NCBI GenBank assembly: GCA_000438195.1
Contig: FR903048.1
Span: 1-22,322 of the forward strand
DNA: 22,322 nt
Source: Mycoplasma sp. CAG:776
Lineage (GTDB): Bacteria; Bacillota_I; Bacilli_A; RF39; UBA660
Direction of reading: 5' to 3'
Shown here one piece after another: positions 14,815 through 22,322 of this stretch (position 1 is its first letter; the number at the start of each line of letters is the position of its first letter). The translations under genes were made by a program, and so were the position numbers. Under the pieces are notes generated by a model, which saw nothing but the letters and a program-made list of their open reading frames with translations, was not told the origin of the DNA and made no database searches.

Positions 14815-15655
14815 ATGGTGAATAAGATAATTGAAGTTCAAAATATTAAAGTTAATATAGCAAACATTAATGATAATGATTATATTTGTATTTCTGATTT
14901 TGGTAAATATAAAGAAGGAAAATCAAAAGCGGTTGATATCATAAGAAATTGGTTAAGAAATAGAATTACTTTAGAATTTTTAGGAACTTGAGAATCAATT
15001 TATAATTCGGATTTTAATTCCGTAGAATTTGACGGGTTTAGAAAAAGTGCAGGACTTCGCATGTTTACATTAAGTGTTACTGAATGGTGTGAAAAAACAA
15101 ATGCAATTGGTATATATTCCAAACGTGGTAAGTACGGAGGAACTTATGCTCATAAAGATGTTGTTTTTGAATTTGCTTCTTCTATTAGTCCAGTATTTAA
15201 ATTATATTTGATAAAAGAATTTGAAAGACTAAAGACATTAGAAAATGAAAATAGAGAATGAGATGTTAAAAGAATATTAACAAAAAATAATTATTTAATT
15301 CATATAGATGCTATTAGAAATTATATCATGCCTGATAATGATTATTATAAAGATAGAGAGTGGTTAAAGTATGCTGAAGAGGCTGATATTCTAAATGTAG
15401 AATTGTTTAATACAACTGCTAAAAAATGGAGAGAACTTAATTCCAGTTTAATGTTAGAGATTATGCTTCAATAAATGAATTAACAGTATTATCAAACTTA
15501 GAATCGCATAATGCTGAATTAATTAAAGGGGAAAAAGTTAAGAAGAAAGATTTGAAATATTAAATGAAATTGCGAAATATCAACTTAATATACTTAATAA
15601 TGCTGAAAAGATAAAATTATTAGGAAATAGTAAAGAAAGTGTAAAAAATGAATGA
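14815..15655 (+). pseudogene. KilA-N domain protein, with two TGA codons at Trp positions and two frameshifts
   Basis: An intact GGAGGTGA site (14803-14810) and ATG 14815 start a KilA-N protein. Conserved blocks are NDNDYICISDFGKYKEG, then IRNWLRNR, then FRKSAGL, then FTLSVTEWCEKTNAIG, then YGGTYAHKDVVFEFASSISP, then FKLYLIKEFERLK. The first frame meets TGA at 14989-14991 (GT-TGA-E, where the family has GTWE) and at 15259-15261 (RE-TGA-DVKRIL, where it has EWDVKRIL). Four other Trp codons are TGG. One-base losses near 15450 and 15540 then move the tail into two further frames: NVRDYASINELTVLSNLES, then ERFEILNEIAKYQLNIL, ending TGA 15653-15655. Bro-N and KilA-N are related antirepressor-type DNA-binding domains, so this and the neighbouring gene may share an origin. 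Confidence 0.87.
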
Positions 15656-15746
15656 AAATAAAACTCAGGGAAGGTTTAATAAAAGTGTAATCAACTGGTA
15701 TCCAGGATATATGGTAAAGATTAGAAGAAAAATTAGGAAGATGTAA
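15648..15746 (+). pseudogene. Truncated second copy of the rbgA 5' end
   Basis: ATG 15648 opens a 32-codon frame ending VINWYPGYMVKIRRKIRKM, which parallels NINWYPGHMAKARRKM of the intact RbgA at 16572. At DNA level 15690-15731 aligns without gaps to 16602-16643. The first 18 nt are identical (ATCAACTGGTATCCAGGA), and the remaining 24 differ at five positions, all C-to-T or G-to-A in this copy. Similarity fades after codon 28, and the GTPase domain is absent. The start overlaps the end of the KilA-N pseudogene by 8 nt. Confidence 0.8.
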
Positions 15747-15978
15747 AAATATGAAATTTAAAGATGTTGCTTTAGAAGAAAATGTAGATGAAATAAGTTT
15801 TATAAAAAGTAGATAGAAGAAAATTAAGTAATAGAAGATATTAGATTTTTTCATGAAAATTAAAAATTTATATAAATAAAAAACTAGTTAGAATGTAATT
15901 TTCAGAAGATACGGGTTTAACAAAAGATAATTGCTTACATAAAGTATTAGAAAAAATATATAGATAGGAGAATTTGGA
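15656..15978. other. 323-nt stretch of decayed sequence before the phosphatase gene
   Basis: After the rbgA fragment the stretch is full of stops. Two short protein-like runs survive: a 30-codon run ending at TAG 15814-15816 (LEEKLGRCKN, KFKDVALEENVDEISF), and SEDTGLTKDNCLHKVLEKIY ending at TAG just before 15965. Neither has a ribosome binding site or a family I recognise; they look like fossils of lost genes. A weak TTGCTT (15931-15936) and A/T-rich -10 candidates may drive the phosphatase gene, whose TAGGAG site lies at 15964-15969. Confidence 0.5.
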
Positions 15979-16548
15979 ATGATTTATTTTTTAAGACATG
16001 GTAGTACAGATTGGAATGAAAATTTAAATAGTGATGGTGAAAAAGATCCTAGATGTCAGGGAAGATGTGATTTATATTTGAATGATAAGGGAAGGAAACA
16101 AGCTTTAGAAGTAAAAGAAGAACTAAAGAATATTAAATTTGATAAAATTATTTGTAGTCCTTTAATTAGAGCAAAAGAGACTTTATCTATTGCATATGAT
16201 AGTATTGCACCAATAATATATGATAATAGAATTATAGAGCGTGATTTTGGGGAATTTGAAGGATTAACTCGTTCTGAATTTGATTTTAAAGCTTTTTGGA
16301 ATATATATAGTGATCAAAAATTTGATAAAGCAGAAAGTATTTTAGAAGTTCAAAATAGAGTATTTAATTTATTAGATGAGTTACGTGATAATCCGTCCGA
16401 AAACGTTTTAATAGTTGCTCATGGAGGGGTAGGACTGGTTTTAATGAGTTATTTTGAAGGGATACCAGAAGATGGAAATTATTTAAGTTTCGAGTTAGGG
16501 ACTGGTAAACTAAAAGAGTATAGTTTTGAAAAAATATTAAAGAGGTAG
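15979..16548 (+). CDS. Histidine phosphatase family protein (phosphoglycerate mutase-like)
   Basis: The product is 189 aa. The phosphohistidine motif is FLRHGSTDWN at residues 4-13. IICSPLIRAKETL carries the second Arg, ERDFGEFEGL the conserved Glu region, and LIVAHGGVGLVLM the second His. Such enzymes dephosphorylate small metabolites (for example phosphoglycerate, alpha-ribazole phosphate or sugar phosphates). A segment GEKDPRCQGRCDLYLN between the first motifs is longer than in many members. The gene lies between the broken rbgA fragment and intact rbgA, 23 nt before the latter. It is intact, unlike its left-hand neighbours, and could be either cargo of the island or part of the original operon. 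Confidence 0.9.
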   Translation: MIYFLRHGSTDWNENLNSDGEKDPRCQGRCDLYLNDKGRKQALEVKEELKNIKFDKIICSPLIRAKETLSIAYDSIAPIIYDNRIIERDFGEFEGLTRSEFDFKAFWNIYSDQKFDKAESILEVQNRVFNLLDELRDNPSENVLIVAHGGVGLVLMSYFEGIPEDGNYLSFELGTGKLKEYSFEKILKR

Positions 16549-16571
16549 ATATTTAAAAGGAAGTGATTTAA

Positions 16572-17444
16572 ATGGAAAATAATCGACAAAATTTGACAAA
16601 CATCAACTGGTATCCAGGACATATGGCAAAGGCTAGAAGAAAGATGATGGAACAGTATAAACATATTGATCTTGTTTATGAACTTGTAGATAGTAGAATA
16701 CCTAAATCTAGTAAAATAGCTAATATTTATGATATTATAGGGAATAAACCTAAAATACTTATTATGACTAAAAAAGATTTAGCGGATGAAGAAAAAGCCT
16801 TAAGATGGGTTAAGTATTATGAAAATTTAGGAACTAAAGTTTTATTAGTAGATTTAACTAAAGAAGATGATATTTTAAAAGTTGTAAAACTTACTCATGA
16901 GTTAGCTCAAGAATTACAAGAAAAAAGAGAAGAAAAAGGCTTAATGCGGAAAGATATTCGAGTATTAGTTGTTGGAATTCCTAATGTAGGAAAATCAACT
17001 TTAATTAATAAAATGGTGGGAAGAAAAGTAGCAGAAGTAGGAAATCGACCAGGAGTAACAAAAGGGTTAGTATGGCTTAATACGAAACATGGGATTCAGC
17101 TTTTAGATACGCCAGGAATTTTATGGCCTAAATTAGAACAACAAGAAGTTGCTTTAAATTTAGCTTCTTTTTCAGCAATTAAAACCGAAATATTAGATGA
17201 AAATGAAATAGCAGTTCATATTTTAAAGAAATTAAATAAATATTATCCTGATAAATTAAAAGAAAGATATGGGATAGATGCTAATCCGATGGGACTTGAT
17301 TTTGAATATGCTTATAATACTATTGCTAGAAAAATAGGAGCTAGAAGAGGCGATGATATTGATTATGAGAGGGTTAGTAATTATATTATTACCGATCTTA
17401 AAAATGGAATGATTAAAGGAGTTGTTTTTGATTGTGAAATCTGA
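16572..17444 (+). CDS. rbgA: Ribosome biogenesis GTPase RbgA (YlqF)
   Basis: RbgA is needed for late assembly of the 50S subunit. The product is 290 aa, as usual for the family. It has a circularly permuted GTPase domain: the G4 motif MTKKDLAD comes before G1 GIPNVGKSTLIN, then the G2 region NRPGVTKG and G3 LLDTPGILWP. The N-terminus NINWYPGHMAKARRKM is the family hallmark, and the C-terminal helical ANTAR-like domain binds rRNA. AAGGAAGTGA precedes the ATG. The rnhB start lies inside the 3' end, so the two are coupled, as in B. subtilis where rbgA and rnhB are also neighbours. No lesion. Confidence 0.97.
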   Translation: MENNRQNLTNINWYPGHMAKARRKMMEQYKHIDLVYELVDSRIPKSSKIANIYDIIGNKPKILIMTKKDLADEEKALRWVKYYENLGTKVLLVDLTKEDDILKVVKLTHELAQELQEKREEKGLMRKDIRVLVVGIPNVGKSTLINKMVGRKVAEVGNRPGVTKGLVWLNTKHGIQLLDTPGILWPKLEQQEVALNLASFSAIKTEILDENEIAVHILKKLNKYYPDKLKERYGIDANPMGLDFEYAYNTIARKIGARRGDDIDYERVSNYIITDLKNGMIKGVVFDCEI

Positions 17445-18084
17445 TCTACTTAAGTATGAAAAAGAACTATATAAAAATCATATTACACTAATAGCAGGAG
17501 TAGATGAAGTAGGAAGAGGGCCTTTAGTAGGTCCTGTTGTTGCGGCAGCAGTTATTCTTCCTAAAAATTATGTTTTAGAGGGGTTAAATGACTCTAAACA
17601 GCTTTCAGAGAAAAAAAGAGAGTATTTTTATCATATATTACAAAAAGAAGCAGTTAGTATTGGGGTAGGAATTGTAGATGCCCTAGAAATAGATCGGATT
17701 AATATTTTAGAGGCTAGTAGGAAAGCAATGTATATCGCTTTAAATAATTTGGATGTAGAACCGGAATATATTCTTAGCGATGCCATGAGTTTAAATGATA
17801 TTGATATTCCATCACGTCCTATTATTCATGGAGATGCTTTATCTTTGTCTATTGCGGCAGCTAGTGTCATTGCAAAAGTAACAAGAGACCATATGATGTA
17901 TGAGTTAGATCAAAAATATCCGGAGTATCATTATAAGAAGCATAAAGGATATCCAACGAAAGAACACTTAGAATTGATGAGAAAATATGGAATTACAAAA
18001 GAATATCGGATGAGTTATAAACCAGTTAAATTAATTTTAGAGGAGGTAAGTCGTGAAGAAAATAAAGAGGTTGTGGCAGAATAG
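17434..18084 (+). CDS. rnhB: Ribonuclease HII
   Basis: RNase HII removes ribonucleotides from DNA and RNA primers. Its catalytic acids are in AGVDEVGRGPLVGPVV (Asp and Glu), YILSDAMSL (Asp) and VTRDHMMYELD (Asp). HGDALSLSIAAASVIAKV and YPEYHYKKHKGYPT are also family blocks. The start is uncertain: GTG 17434 was chosen as the better codon, giving 216 aa. TTG 17428 has ideal spacing (6 nt) from AAAGGAG at 17415-17421, and TTG 17422 is a third option. All overlap the end of rbgA. The 3' end overlaps the next gene by 32 nt. The protein lacks the long N-terminal extension I recall from B. subtilis RnhB. Confidence 0.95.
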   Translation: MKSDLLKYEKELYKNHITLIAGVDEVGRGPLVGPVVAAAVILPKNYVLEGLNDSKQLSEKKREYFYHILQKEAVSIGVGIVDALEIDRINILEASRKAMYIALNNLDVEPEYILSDAMSLNDIDIPSRPIIHGDALSLSIAAASVIAKVTRDHMMYELDQKYPEYHYKKHKGYPTKEHLELMRKYGITKEYRMSYKPVKLILEEVSREENKEVVAE

Positions 18085-20083
18085 GATTTTTAAAAATTAT
18101 TTTTTATTTGTCGTTTTATTTATTTTTTTAGAAATATTATTTCGAATTCTTGATGAGATTCCTGTTTTTGATATAGCAAGTATTCGAATTTTTTTAGGTC
18201 TTAATATTATCGCTTTATTTTTTAGTTATTTATTGTCGTTTTTACCTAAAATTTTGTCGAAGATATTGGGATTATTTTTAGTATTAGTGGTAACCATTTA
18301 TGGTATGGCAGAACTTGGGTTTCATAATTATTTGGGAGTTTATGCTTCTATTAGTACTAGTTCGCAATTAGGGACTGTTGGAGGGTATATTGGAGACTTT
18401 TTTAAGAGTTTTTCTTGGACTTTTTATTTGATGCTTCTTCCTTTTTTTCTTTATCTTGTTTATGAGATTATTTTTGATAAAAAAGTTAGTTTGGATTTGC
18501 CAAAAAGAATTGTTACTAAAAAACTTGTTTTGGGGAAACTAGTTCCTGTTTTTTTAATTCTGCTTATTAGTGGATTATATTATGGAACTTTAAAAGTATC
18601 TTTTATGCAAGATAAACTGCAATCTAGTACTTCTTATGAACTTTTTGTAAAACCTACGAATAGTAGCTTGGTAGTTCGTAATTTTGGTTTTATAGGGTTT
18701 GGTTTATTAGATGTAAAAGAGTACTATTTTCCAGGTAAAGTTACTCATGAAATAGAAATTGATCCGAATGAGTTAAAAAATCAAATAAAAGTAAGTTTAC
18801 AAACCAGCATTGATAATGATACTTGGTTAGGTATTATTGAGAATGAAAAAGAAGAAGATTATAATACTTTAAATAAATATTTTATTAGTAATCATACTAG
18901 TACAACTAATGATTATACAGGATTATTAAAGGATAAAAATTTAATTGTGATTATGGTAGAGTCAGGGAATGATATTTTACTTAATGAAGAATATTATCCT
19001 AATATAGGAAAGTTACTTCAAAATGGTTATCATTTTAGTAATAATTATTCACCTAGAAACATTTGTAGTACAGGAAATAATGAAATGAGTGCAATGACTA
19101 GTTTGTATTCTATTAATAATAATTGTACAGCGAATGTTTATCAGAAAAATACTTATTTTGAGAGTATTTTTGGCTTGTTTAATGATGCAGGATATATAAC
19201 AAATAGCTTTCATGATTATTATGATTGGTATTATGATCGGAATGTGATTCATAAAAATATGGGTAGTTCTAAATTTTATGATGCTATCAAATTGGATTTA
19301 GATTTTAGTTATCGTTATCCTGCTTATGATACATGGGCTAGTGATGAAGAATTAATGAAAAAATATTTGGAAGTATTGGATAACCAAGATTTAGAGCAAC
19401 CTTTTATGAGTTTTATTACTACTGTTTCTTCGCATATGCCATATAATATGTCTAGTGAATATGGGGATATGTATATGGATTTGTTTCCTGGGGATTATCC
19501 TAAAGAATTAAAAAGATATATGTCTAAATTGAAAGTAGTGGATAATGCAATTGGGATTTTATTAGATGGTTTAGAAAAGCGGGATATTTTAGATGATACC
19601 GTTATTGTCCTTTTTGGTGATCATTATCCTTATGCAATTGATTCAGATATTTTAAATCAAGAATTAGATTATGATGCTACAATAGATAATAATGCAGATC
19701 AAGTACCACTTATTATTTATAATCCTAGTTTGGAGGCTAAAGAATTTACACAATACACTAGTTATATGAATATTTTACCAACTATTGCCAATTTATTTCA
19801 GTTAGATTTTGATTCTAGATTGTATATGGGATTAGATGCTTTTAGTTCAGAATATGATTCTTTAGTAGTATTTCCGGATGGTTCTTGGAAAAATGATGTT
19901 GCTTTTTATAATGCTAGTACTAATCAAGTGAGTTATCATGCAAAAAAGATGTATACTTCCGAAGAAATACTTGCAATTAATACAGAAGTGCGTTTAAAAT
20001 TAGAGATGAGTAATTTAGCAATTAAGAAAAATTACTTTCACTATTTAAATGAAAAATTAAATAGGTATACCACTTCCGAATAA
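18053..20083 (+). CDS. LtaS-type sulfatase / lipoteichoic acid synthase family membrane protein
   Basis: The product is 676 aa. About five N-terminal transmembrane helices fill residues 10-190, followed by a large extracytoplasmic alkaline-phosphatase-superfamily domain. Expected metal-site elements are IVIMVESGND (Glu), NICSTGNNEMSAMTSLYS with the likely nucleophile Thr340 (aligning with the Thr of the TSDxE motif in LtaS), TTVSSHMPY and VLFGDHYPY (Asp, His). LtaS polymerises glycerol phosphate onto a glycolipid; related proteins transfer phosphoglycerol or phosphoethanolamine to other envelope acceptors. The start is GTG, 6 nt after AGGAGG (18041-18046), inside rnhB. The NICSTGNNE site departs from the classical one, so exact substrate is open. 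Confidence 0.88.
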   Translation: MKKIKRLWQNRIFKNYFLFVVLFIFLEILFRILDEIPVFDIASIRIFLGLNIIALFFSYLLSFLPKILSKILGLFLVLVVTIYGMAELGFHNYLGVYASISTSSQLGTVGGYIGDFFKSFSWTFYLMLLPFFLYLVYEIIFDKKVSLDLPKRIVTKKLVLGKLVPVFLILLISGLYYGTLKVSFMQDKLQSSTSYELFVKPTNSSLVVRNFGFIGFGLLDVKEYYFPGKVTHEIEIDPNELKNQIKVSLQTSIDNDTWLGIIENEKEEDYNTLNKYFISNHTSTTNDYTGLLKDKNLIVIMVESGNDILLNEEYYPNIGKLLQNGYHFSNNYSPRNICSTGNNEMSAMTSLYSINNNCTANVYQKNTYFESIFGLFNDAGYITNSFHDYYDWYYDRNVIHKNMGSSKFYDAIKLDLDFSYRYPAYDTWASDEELMKKYLEVLDNQDLEQPFMSFITTVSSHMPYNMSSEYGDMYMDLFPGDYPKELKRYMSKLKVVDNAIGILLDGLEKRDILDDTVIVLFGDHYPYAIDSDILNQELDYDATIDNNADQVPLIIYNPSLEAKEFTQYTSYMNILPTIANLFQLDFDSRLYMGLDAFSSEYDSLVVFPDGSWKNDVAFYNASTNQVSYHAKKMYTSEEILAINTEVRLKLEMSNLAIKKNYFHYLNEKLNRYTTSE

Positions 20084-20098
20084 AAGAAAGGGAATATT

Positions 20099-22123
20099 AT
20101 GAGTGAATTAGTTATAGTCGAGTCTCCGGCTAAAAGTAAAACAATAGAAAAATATTTGGGTAGTAATTATCATGTTGTTTCTAGTAAGGGACATATTAGA
20201 GATTTAGCAACAACAGGTAAGTACGGTTTAGGAATTGATATTGAAAATGGCTTTCAGCCTAATTATGTGGCAATTAAGGGGAAAGGCAAAGATATCCAAG
20301 CATTAAAAAAGTTAGCTAAAGCTAGCGATAAAGTAATTTTGGCAACTGACCCTGACCGAGAAGGAGAAGCTATTTCTTGGCATTTATATGATGAATTAGG
20401 TCTTGATGAAGAAAAATCAGAAAGAGTTGTTTTTAATGAAATTACTAAGGATGTTGTGATTGATGCGATTCATCATCCCAGAAAGATTGATATGGATTTG
20501 GTAAAGAGTCAAGAAACAAGAAGAATACTAGATCGTATTATTGGTTTTCGCTTAAGTAAACTTATGCAAAGAAAAACGGGTGGTAAAAGTGCAGGTCGTG
20601 TTCAAAGTGTAGCATTAAAGCTTATTGTTGATCGGGAAAGAGAAATATTAGCTTTTGTTCCAGAAGAATATTGGACTATTGAAGCTGATTTTAAATCTTT
20701 TAAGGCAAATTTAGAAAAGTATCAAAATAAAAAGATTGAGATCAAAACAGAAGAAGAAGCGAATAAAATATTAGAAGAATTATCTTTATCTTTTAAAATT
20801 GATAGTGTAGAAGAAAAAGAAAAGTTAAAAAAGCCCAAAGATCCTTTTCGAACTTCTACTTTGCAACAAATGGCTGCCAATCGGCTTAATTTTTCTTCAA
20901 GCAAAACCATGCAGATTGCTCAAAAATTATATGAAGGTATGAATATTGGTAGTGAAACAGTAGGTTTAATTACTTATATGCGTACAGATTCAACAAGACT
21001 TTCTGATGTGTTTGTTCATGATACGAAAGATTATATTAAAAATCATTATGGGAATGAATATGTTGGTAGCGTAAAAGTTTCCAAAGAGCCTAAAGGAGCA
21101 CAAGATGCTCATGAAGCAATCAGACCTACTAGTATTATGCGTACTCCAGAATCAATTAAAGAGTATTTAAGTAGTGATGAATATAAGTTATATCGCTTAA
21201 TCTATATTCGTTCTTTAGCTTATTTAATGAGTAGTGCTAAAACTTTGGCAACAACCGTTAATTTAGAAAATAATGGATATATGTTTAAAGCTACAGGTAG
21301 TGTATTAAAATTTGATGGTTATTTAAAAGTATATAGTGAATATGAAGAAAATGAAGATGTTCTACTACCTGACTTTAAGAATTATCATAGTGATACAGTT
21401 GTCGCAGATAAAATAGAAAAATTCCAACACTTTACGAAACCAGCTCCAAGATATACTGAAGCGAGTTTAATTAAAGAGATGGAAAGTTTAGGTATTGGTA
21501 GACCTAGTACTTATGCTACTATTATGAAAACAATATTAGATAGAGATTATGTAAGACTAGAAGATAAAAAGTTTTATCCGAATGAAATTGGTTTTGAAAC
21601 AACTGATAAATTACAAGAGTTTTTTAGTAATATTGTTAATGTGGAATATACAGCTAATATGGAAACAGAATTAGATGAAATCGCTGATCATAAAATTAAT
21701 AACATTGAAGTTTTACAAAAGTTTTATGATGAATTTGCTCCATTAGTAGAAAAAGCTTTTAAAGAAATGGAGAAAAAAGAACCAGAAAAAACGGGAGAAA
21801 TATGCCCTGAATGTGGTAGTGATTTAGTTGTTCGTAAAGGTAAGTATGGTGAATTTGTTGCTTGTAGTAATTATCCTACTTGTAAGTATGTAAAAAAAGA
21901 AGAAAAAGAAGTTACAGTTTTAGCCAAATGCCCAAAATGTAGTCATGATATTATTGCTCGTAAAACTAAAAAGGGTAAAATATTTTATGGATGTAGTAAT
22001 TTCCCTAAATGTAAATATGCTACATGGTATGAACCAACAGGAGAAGTTTGTCCAAACTGTGGTAATTTATTAGTGAATAAAAATAAATCTATATTGTGTG
22101 AAGAATGTGGTTATGTAAAATAA
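20099..22123 (+). CDS. topA: DNA topoisomerase I (type IA)
   Basis: TopA relaxes negative supercoils behind RNA polymerase. It has 674 aa. The TOPRIM domain begins LVIVESPAKSKTIEKYLG and has ATDPDREGEAISWH. The catalytic Tyr293 lies in LITYMRTDSTRLS. LIKEMESLGIGRPSTYATIM is the conserved strand-passage block. Three C-terminal zinc ribbons follow: CPECGSDLVVRKGKYGEF with CSNYPTC, then CPKC with GCSNFPKC, then a shorter CPNCG with CEEC. The ATG at 20099 follows an AAAGGGAA site, 15 nt after the sulfatase stop. The rbgA-rnhB-topA order matches Bacilli, although dprA, which usually precedes topA, is not here and the sulfatase takes its place. Confidence 0.97.
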   Translation: MSELVIVESPAKSKTIEKYLGSNYHVVSSKGHIRDLATTGKYGLGIDIENGFQPNYVAIKGKGKDIQALKKLAKASDKVILATDPDREGEAISWHLYDELGLDEEKSERVVFNEITKDVVIDAIHHPRKIDMDLVKSQETRRILDRIIGFRLSKLMQRKTGGKSAGRVQSVALKLIVDREREILAFVPEEYWTIEADFKSFKANLEKYQNKKIEIKTEEEANKILEELSLSFKIDSVEEKEKLKKPKDPFRTSTLQQMAANRLNFSSSKTMQIAQKLYEGMNIGSETVGLITYMRTDSTRLSDVFVHDTKDYIKNHYGNEYVGSVKVSKEPKGAQDAHEAIRPTSIMRTPESIKEYLSSDEYKLYRLIYIRSLAYLMSSAKTLATTVNLENNGYMFKATGSVLKFDGYLKVYSEYEENEDVLLPDFKNYHSDTVVADKIEKFQHFTKPAPRYTEASLIKEMESLGIGRPSTYATIMKTILDRDYVRLEDKKFYPNEIGFETTDKLQEFFSNIVNVEYTANMETELDEIADHKINNIEVLQKFYDEFAPLVEKAFKEMEKKEPEKTGEICPECGSDLVVRKGKYGEFVACSNYPTCKYVKKEEKEVTVLAKCPKCSHDIIARKTKKGKIFYGCSNFPKCKYATWYEPTGEVCPNCGNLLVNKNKSILCEECGYVK

Positions 22124-22133
22124 TCACTTTTTT
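22107..22133 (+). terminator. topA terminator overlapping its stop codon
   Basis: GTGGTTAT (22107-22114) pairs with ATAATCAC (22120-22127), 8 bp with one G-U, a 5-nt loop, then six T (22128-22133). The stop TAA (22121-22123) lies inside the second arm. It ends the gpm-like/rbgA/rnhB/sulfatase/topA transcript. Confidence 0.75.
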
Positions 22134-22235
22134 CTTGTTTTTTAAATACGCAAATAGTAACAAAATAATTGATTTTTAATCAAAAATATTGTATATTAGT
22201 AATATAAGGTAAGTATATCAAAAATATTTTGATTT

Positions 22236-22267
22236 CTTTTGACAAGTTTTGTCGAAACGGATGAAAT
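22236..22267 (+). promoter_or_regulatory. Promoter with overlapping near-palindrome ahead of the last gene
   Basis: Perfect TTGACA (22239-22244), a 17-bp spacer and TGAAAT (22262-22267) form a candidate promoter. The -35 lies in a hairpin or operator-like palindrome: TTTTGACAA (22237-22245, within the T-run) and TTGTCGAAA (22249-22257) pair over 9 bp with one G-U and a 3-nt centre. A second weak inverted repeat, ATCAAAA (22217-22223) with TTTTGAT (22227-22233), stands just upstream. Confidence 0.45.
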
Positions 22268-22310
22268 ATAGTTTTAAATGTAGTAGAATGGAAAAACAAT
22301 GGTGGATATT

Positions 22311-22322
22311 ATGAAAAAGAAT
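22311..22322 (+). CDS. Start of a gene cut by the window edge
   Basis: ATG 22311 opens MKKN after a GGTGG site at 22301-22305 and a plausible promoter. Only four codons are visible, so no product can be named. Confidence 0.4.

Noticed and set aside
12430..15655. Host-wide recoding of TGA or TAG as an explanation for the broken genes
   Set aside because: Core genes here use TGA, TAG and TAA as ordinary stops, and the broken genes also contain frameshifts that recoding cannot explain.
15594..15854. Minus-strand open frame of 86 codons
   Set aside because: It resembles another minus-strand frame at 16479-16664 only because both are antisense to the duplicated rbgA 5' end.
12414..16571. Active prophage or integrative element
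   Set aside because: No integrase, transposase, structural or replication genes are present, and most of the accessory genes are dead; only a decayed remnant can be claimed.
1..22322. CRISPR arrays, tRNA or rRNA genes
   Set aside because: Reading through the intergenic regions showed no regularly spaced repeats and no cloverleaf or rRNA-like sequence.

Overview
The window is a compact, very AT-rich chromosomal segment in which every recognisable gene lies on the + strand. Ribosome binding sites are strong (AGGAGG/GGTGA type) and many genes overlap or abut. The gene set fits a low-GC Gram-positive bacterium of the Bacilli / walled Mollicutes-relative type. It includes an LtaS-type lipoteichoic-acid-synthase-like sulfatase, signal peptidase I, MltG, RbgA/YlqF, a mo5U34 tRNA modification set and pyruvate phosphate dikinase. 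TGA is used as a normal stop (for example in the ATGA overlaps of ruvX and trhP1), so the host uses the standard bacterial code.

Layout: (1) 1-2791: tail of an unknown gene, its terminator, then ppdK under its own extended -10 promoter. (2) 2792-4680: a gene-poor gap, then an accessory block of a small lipoprotein and three small single-pass membrane proteins. (3) 4749-9612: ruvX, DUF1292 (yrzB-like), mltG, trmR, trhP1, trhP2 and greA. From memory this matches the Bacillus subtilis yrrK-yrzB-yrrL-yrrM-yrrN-yrrO-(udk)-greA order, apart from the missing udk. It links resolvase-like/rRNA maturation, wall synthesis and wobble uridine hydroxylation/methylation. (4) 9619-12413: rplS with a structured leader and terminator, a radical SAM protein with a twitch/SPASM-like C-terminus, signal peptidase I and an HD hydrolase. 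(5) 12414-15978: a decayed accessory island. It holds an ASCH-domain pseudogene, a peptidase-MA-like metalloprotease pseudogene, one intact Bro-N protein, a KilA-N pseudogene and a truncated second copy of the rbgA 5' end. (6) 15979-22133: histidine phosphatase, rbgA, rnhB, LtaS-like sulfatase and topA, ending in a terminator that overlaps the topA stop. A new gene begins at the right edge.

The core genes serve ribosome assembly (RbgA, L19), tRNA wobble modification (TrmR/TrhP1/TrhP2), transcription fidelity (GreA), DNA maintenance (RNase HII, TopA) and envelope synthesis or secretion (MltG, SPase I, LtaS-like). The part most worth a second look is the 12.4-16.6 kb island. Its dead genes carry nonsense and frameshift lesions, two of them TGA codons at expected Trp positions. 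A fossil of the rbgA 5' end lies about 0.9 kb before the real gene, with every difference in a 42-nt aligned block being a GC-to-AT transition in the fossil. I did not find an integrase, transposase, CRISPR array, tRNA or rRNA, and I do not see a clearly new defence or biosynthetic system.
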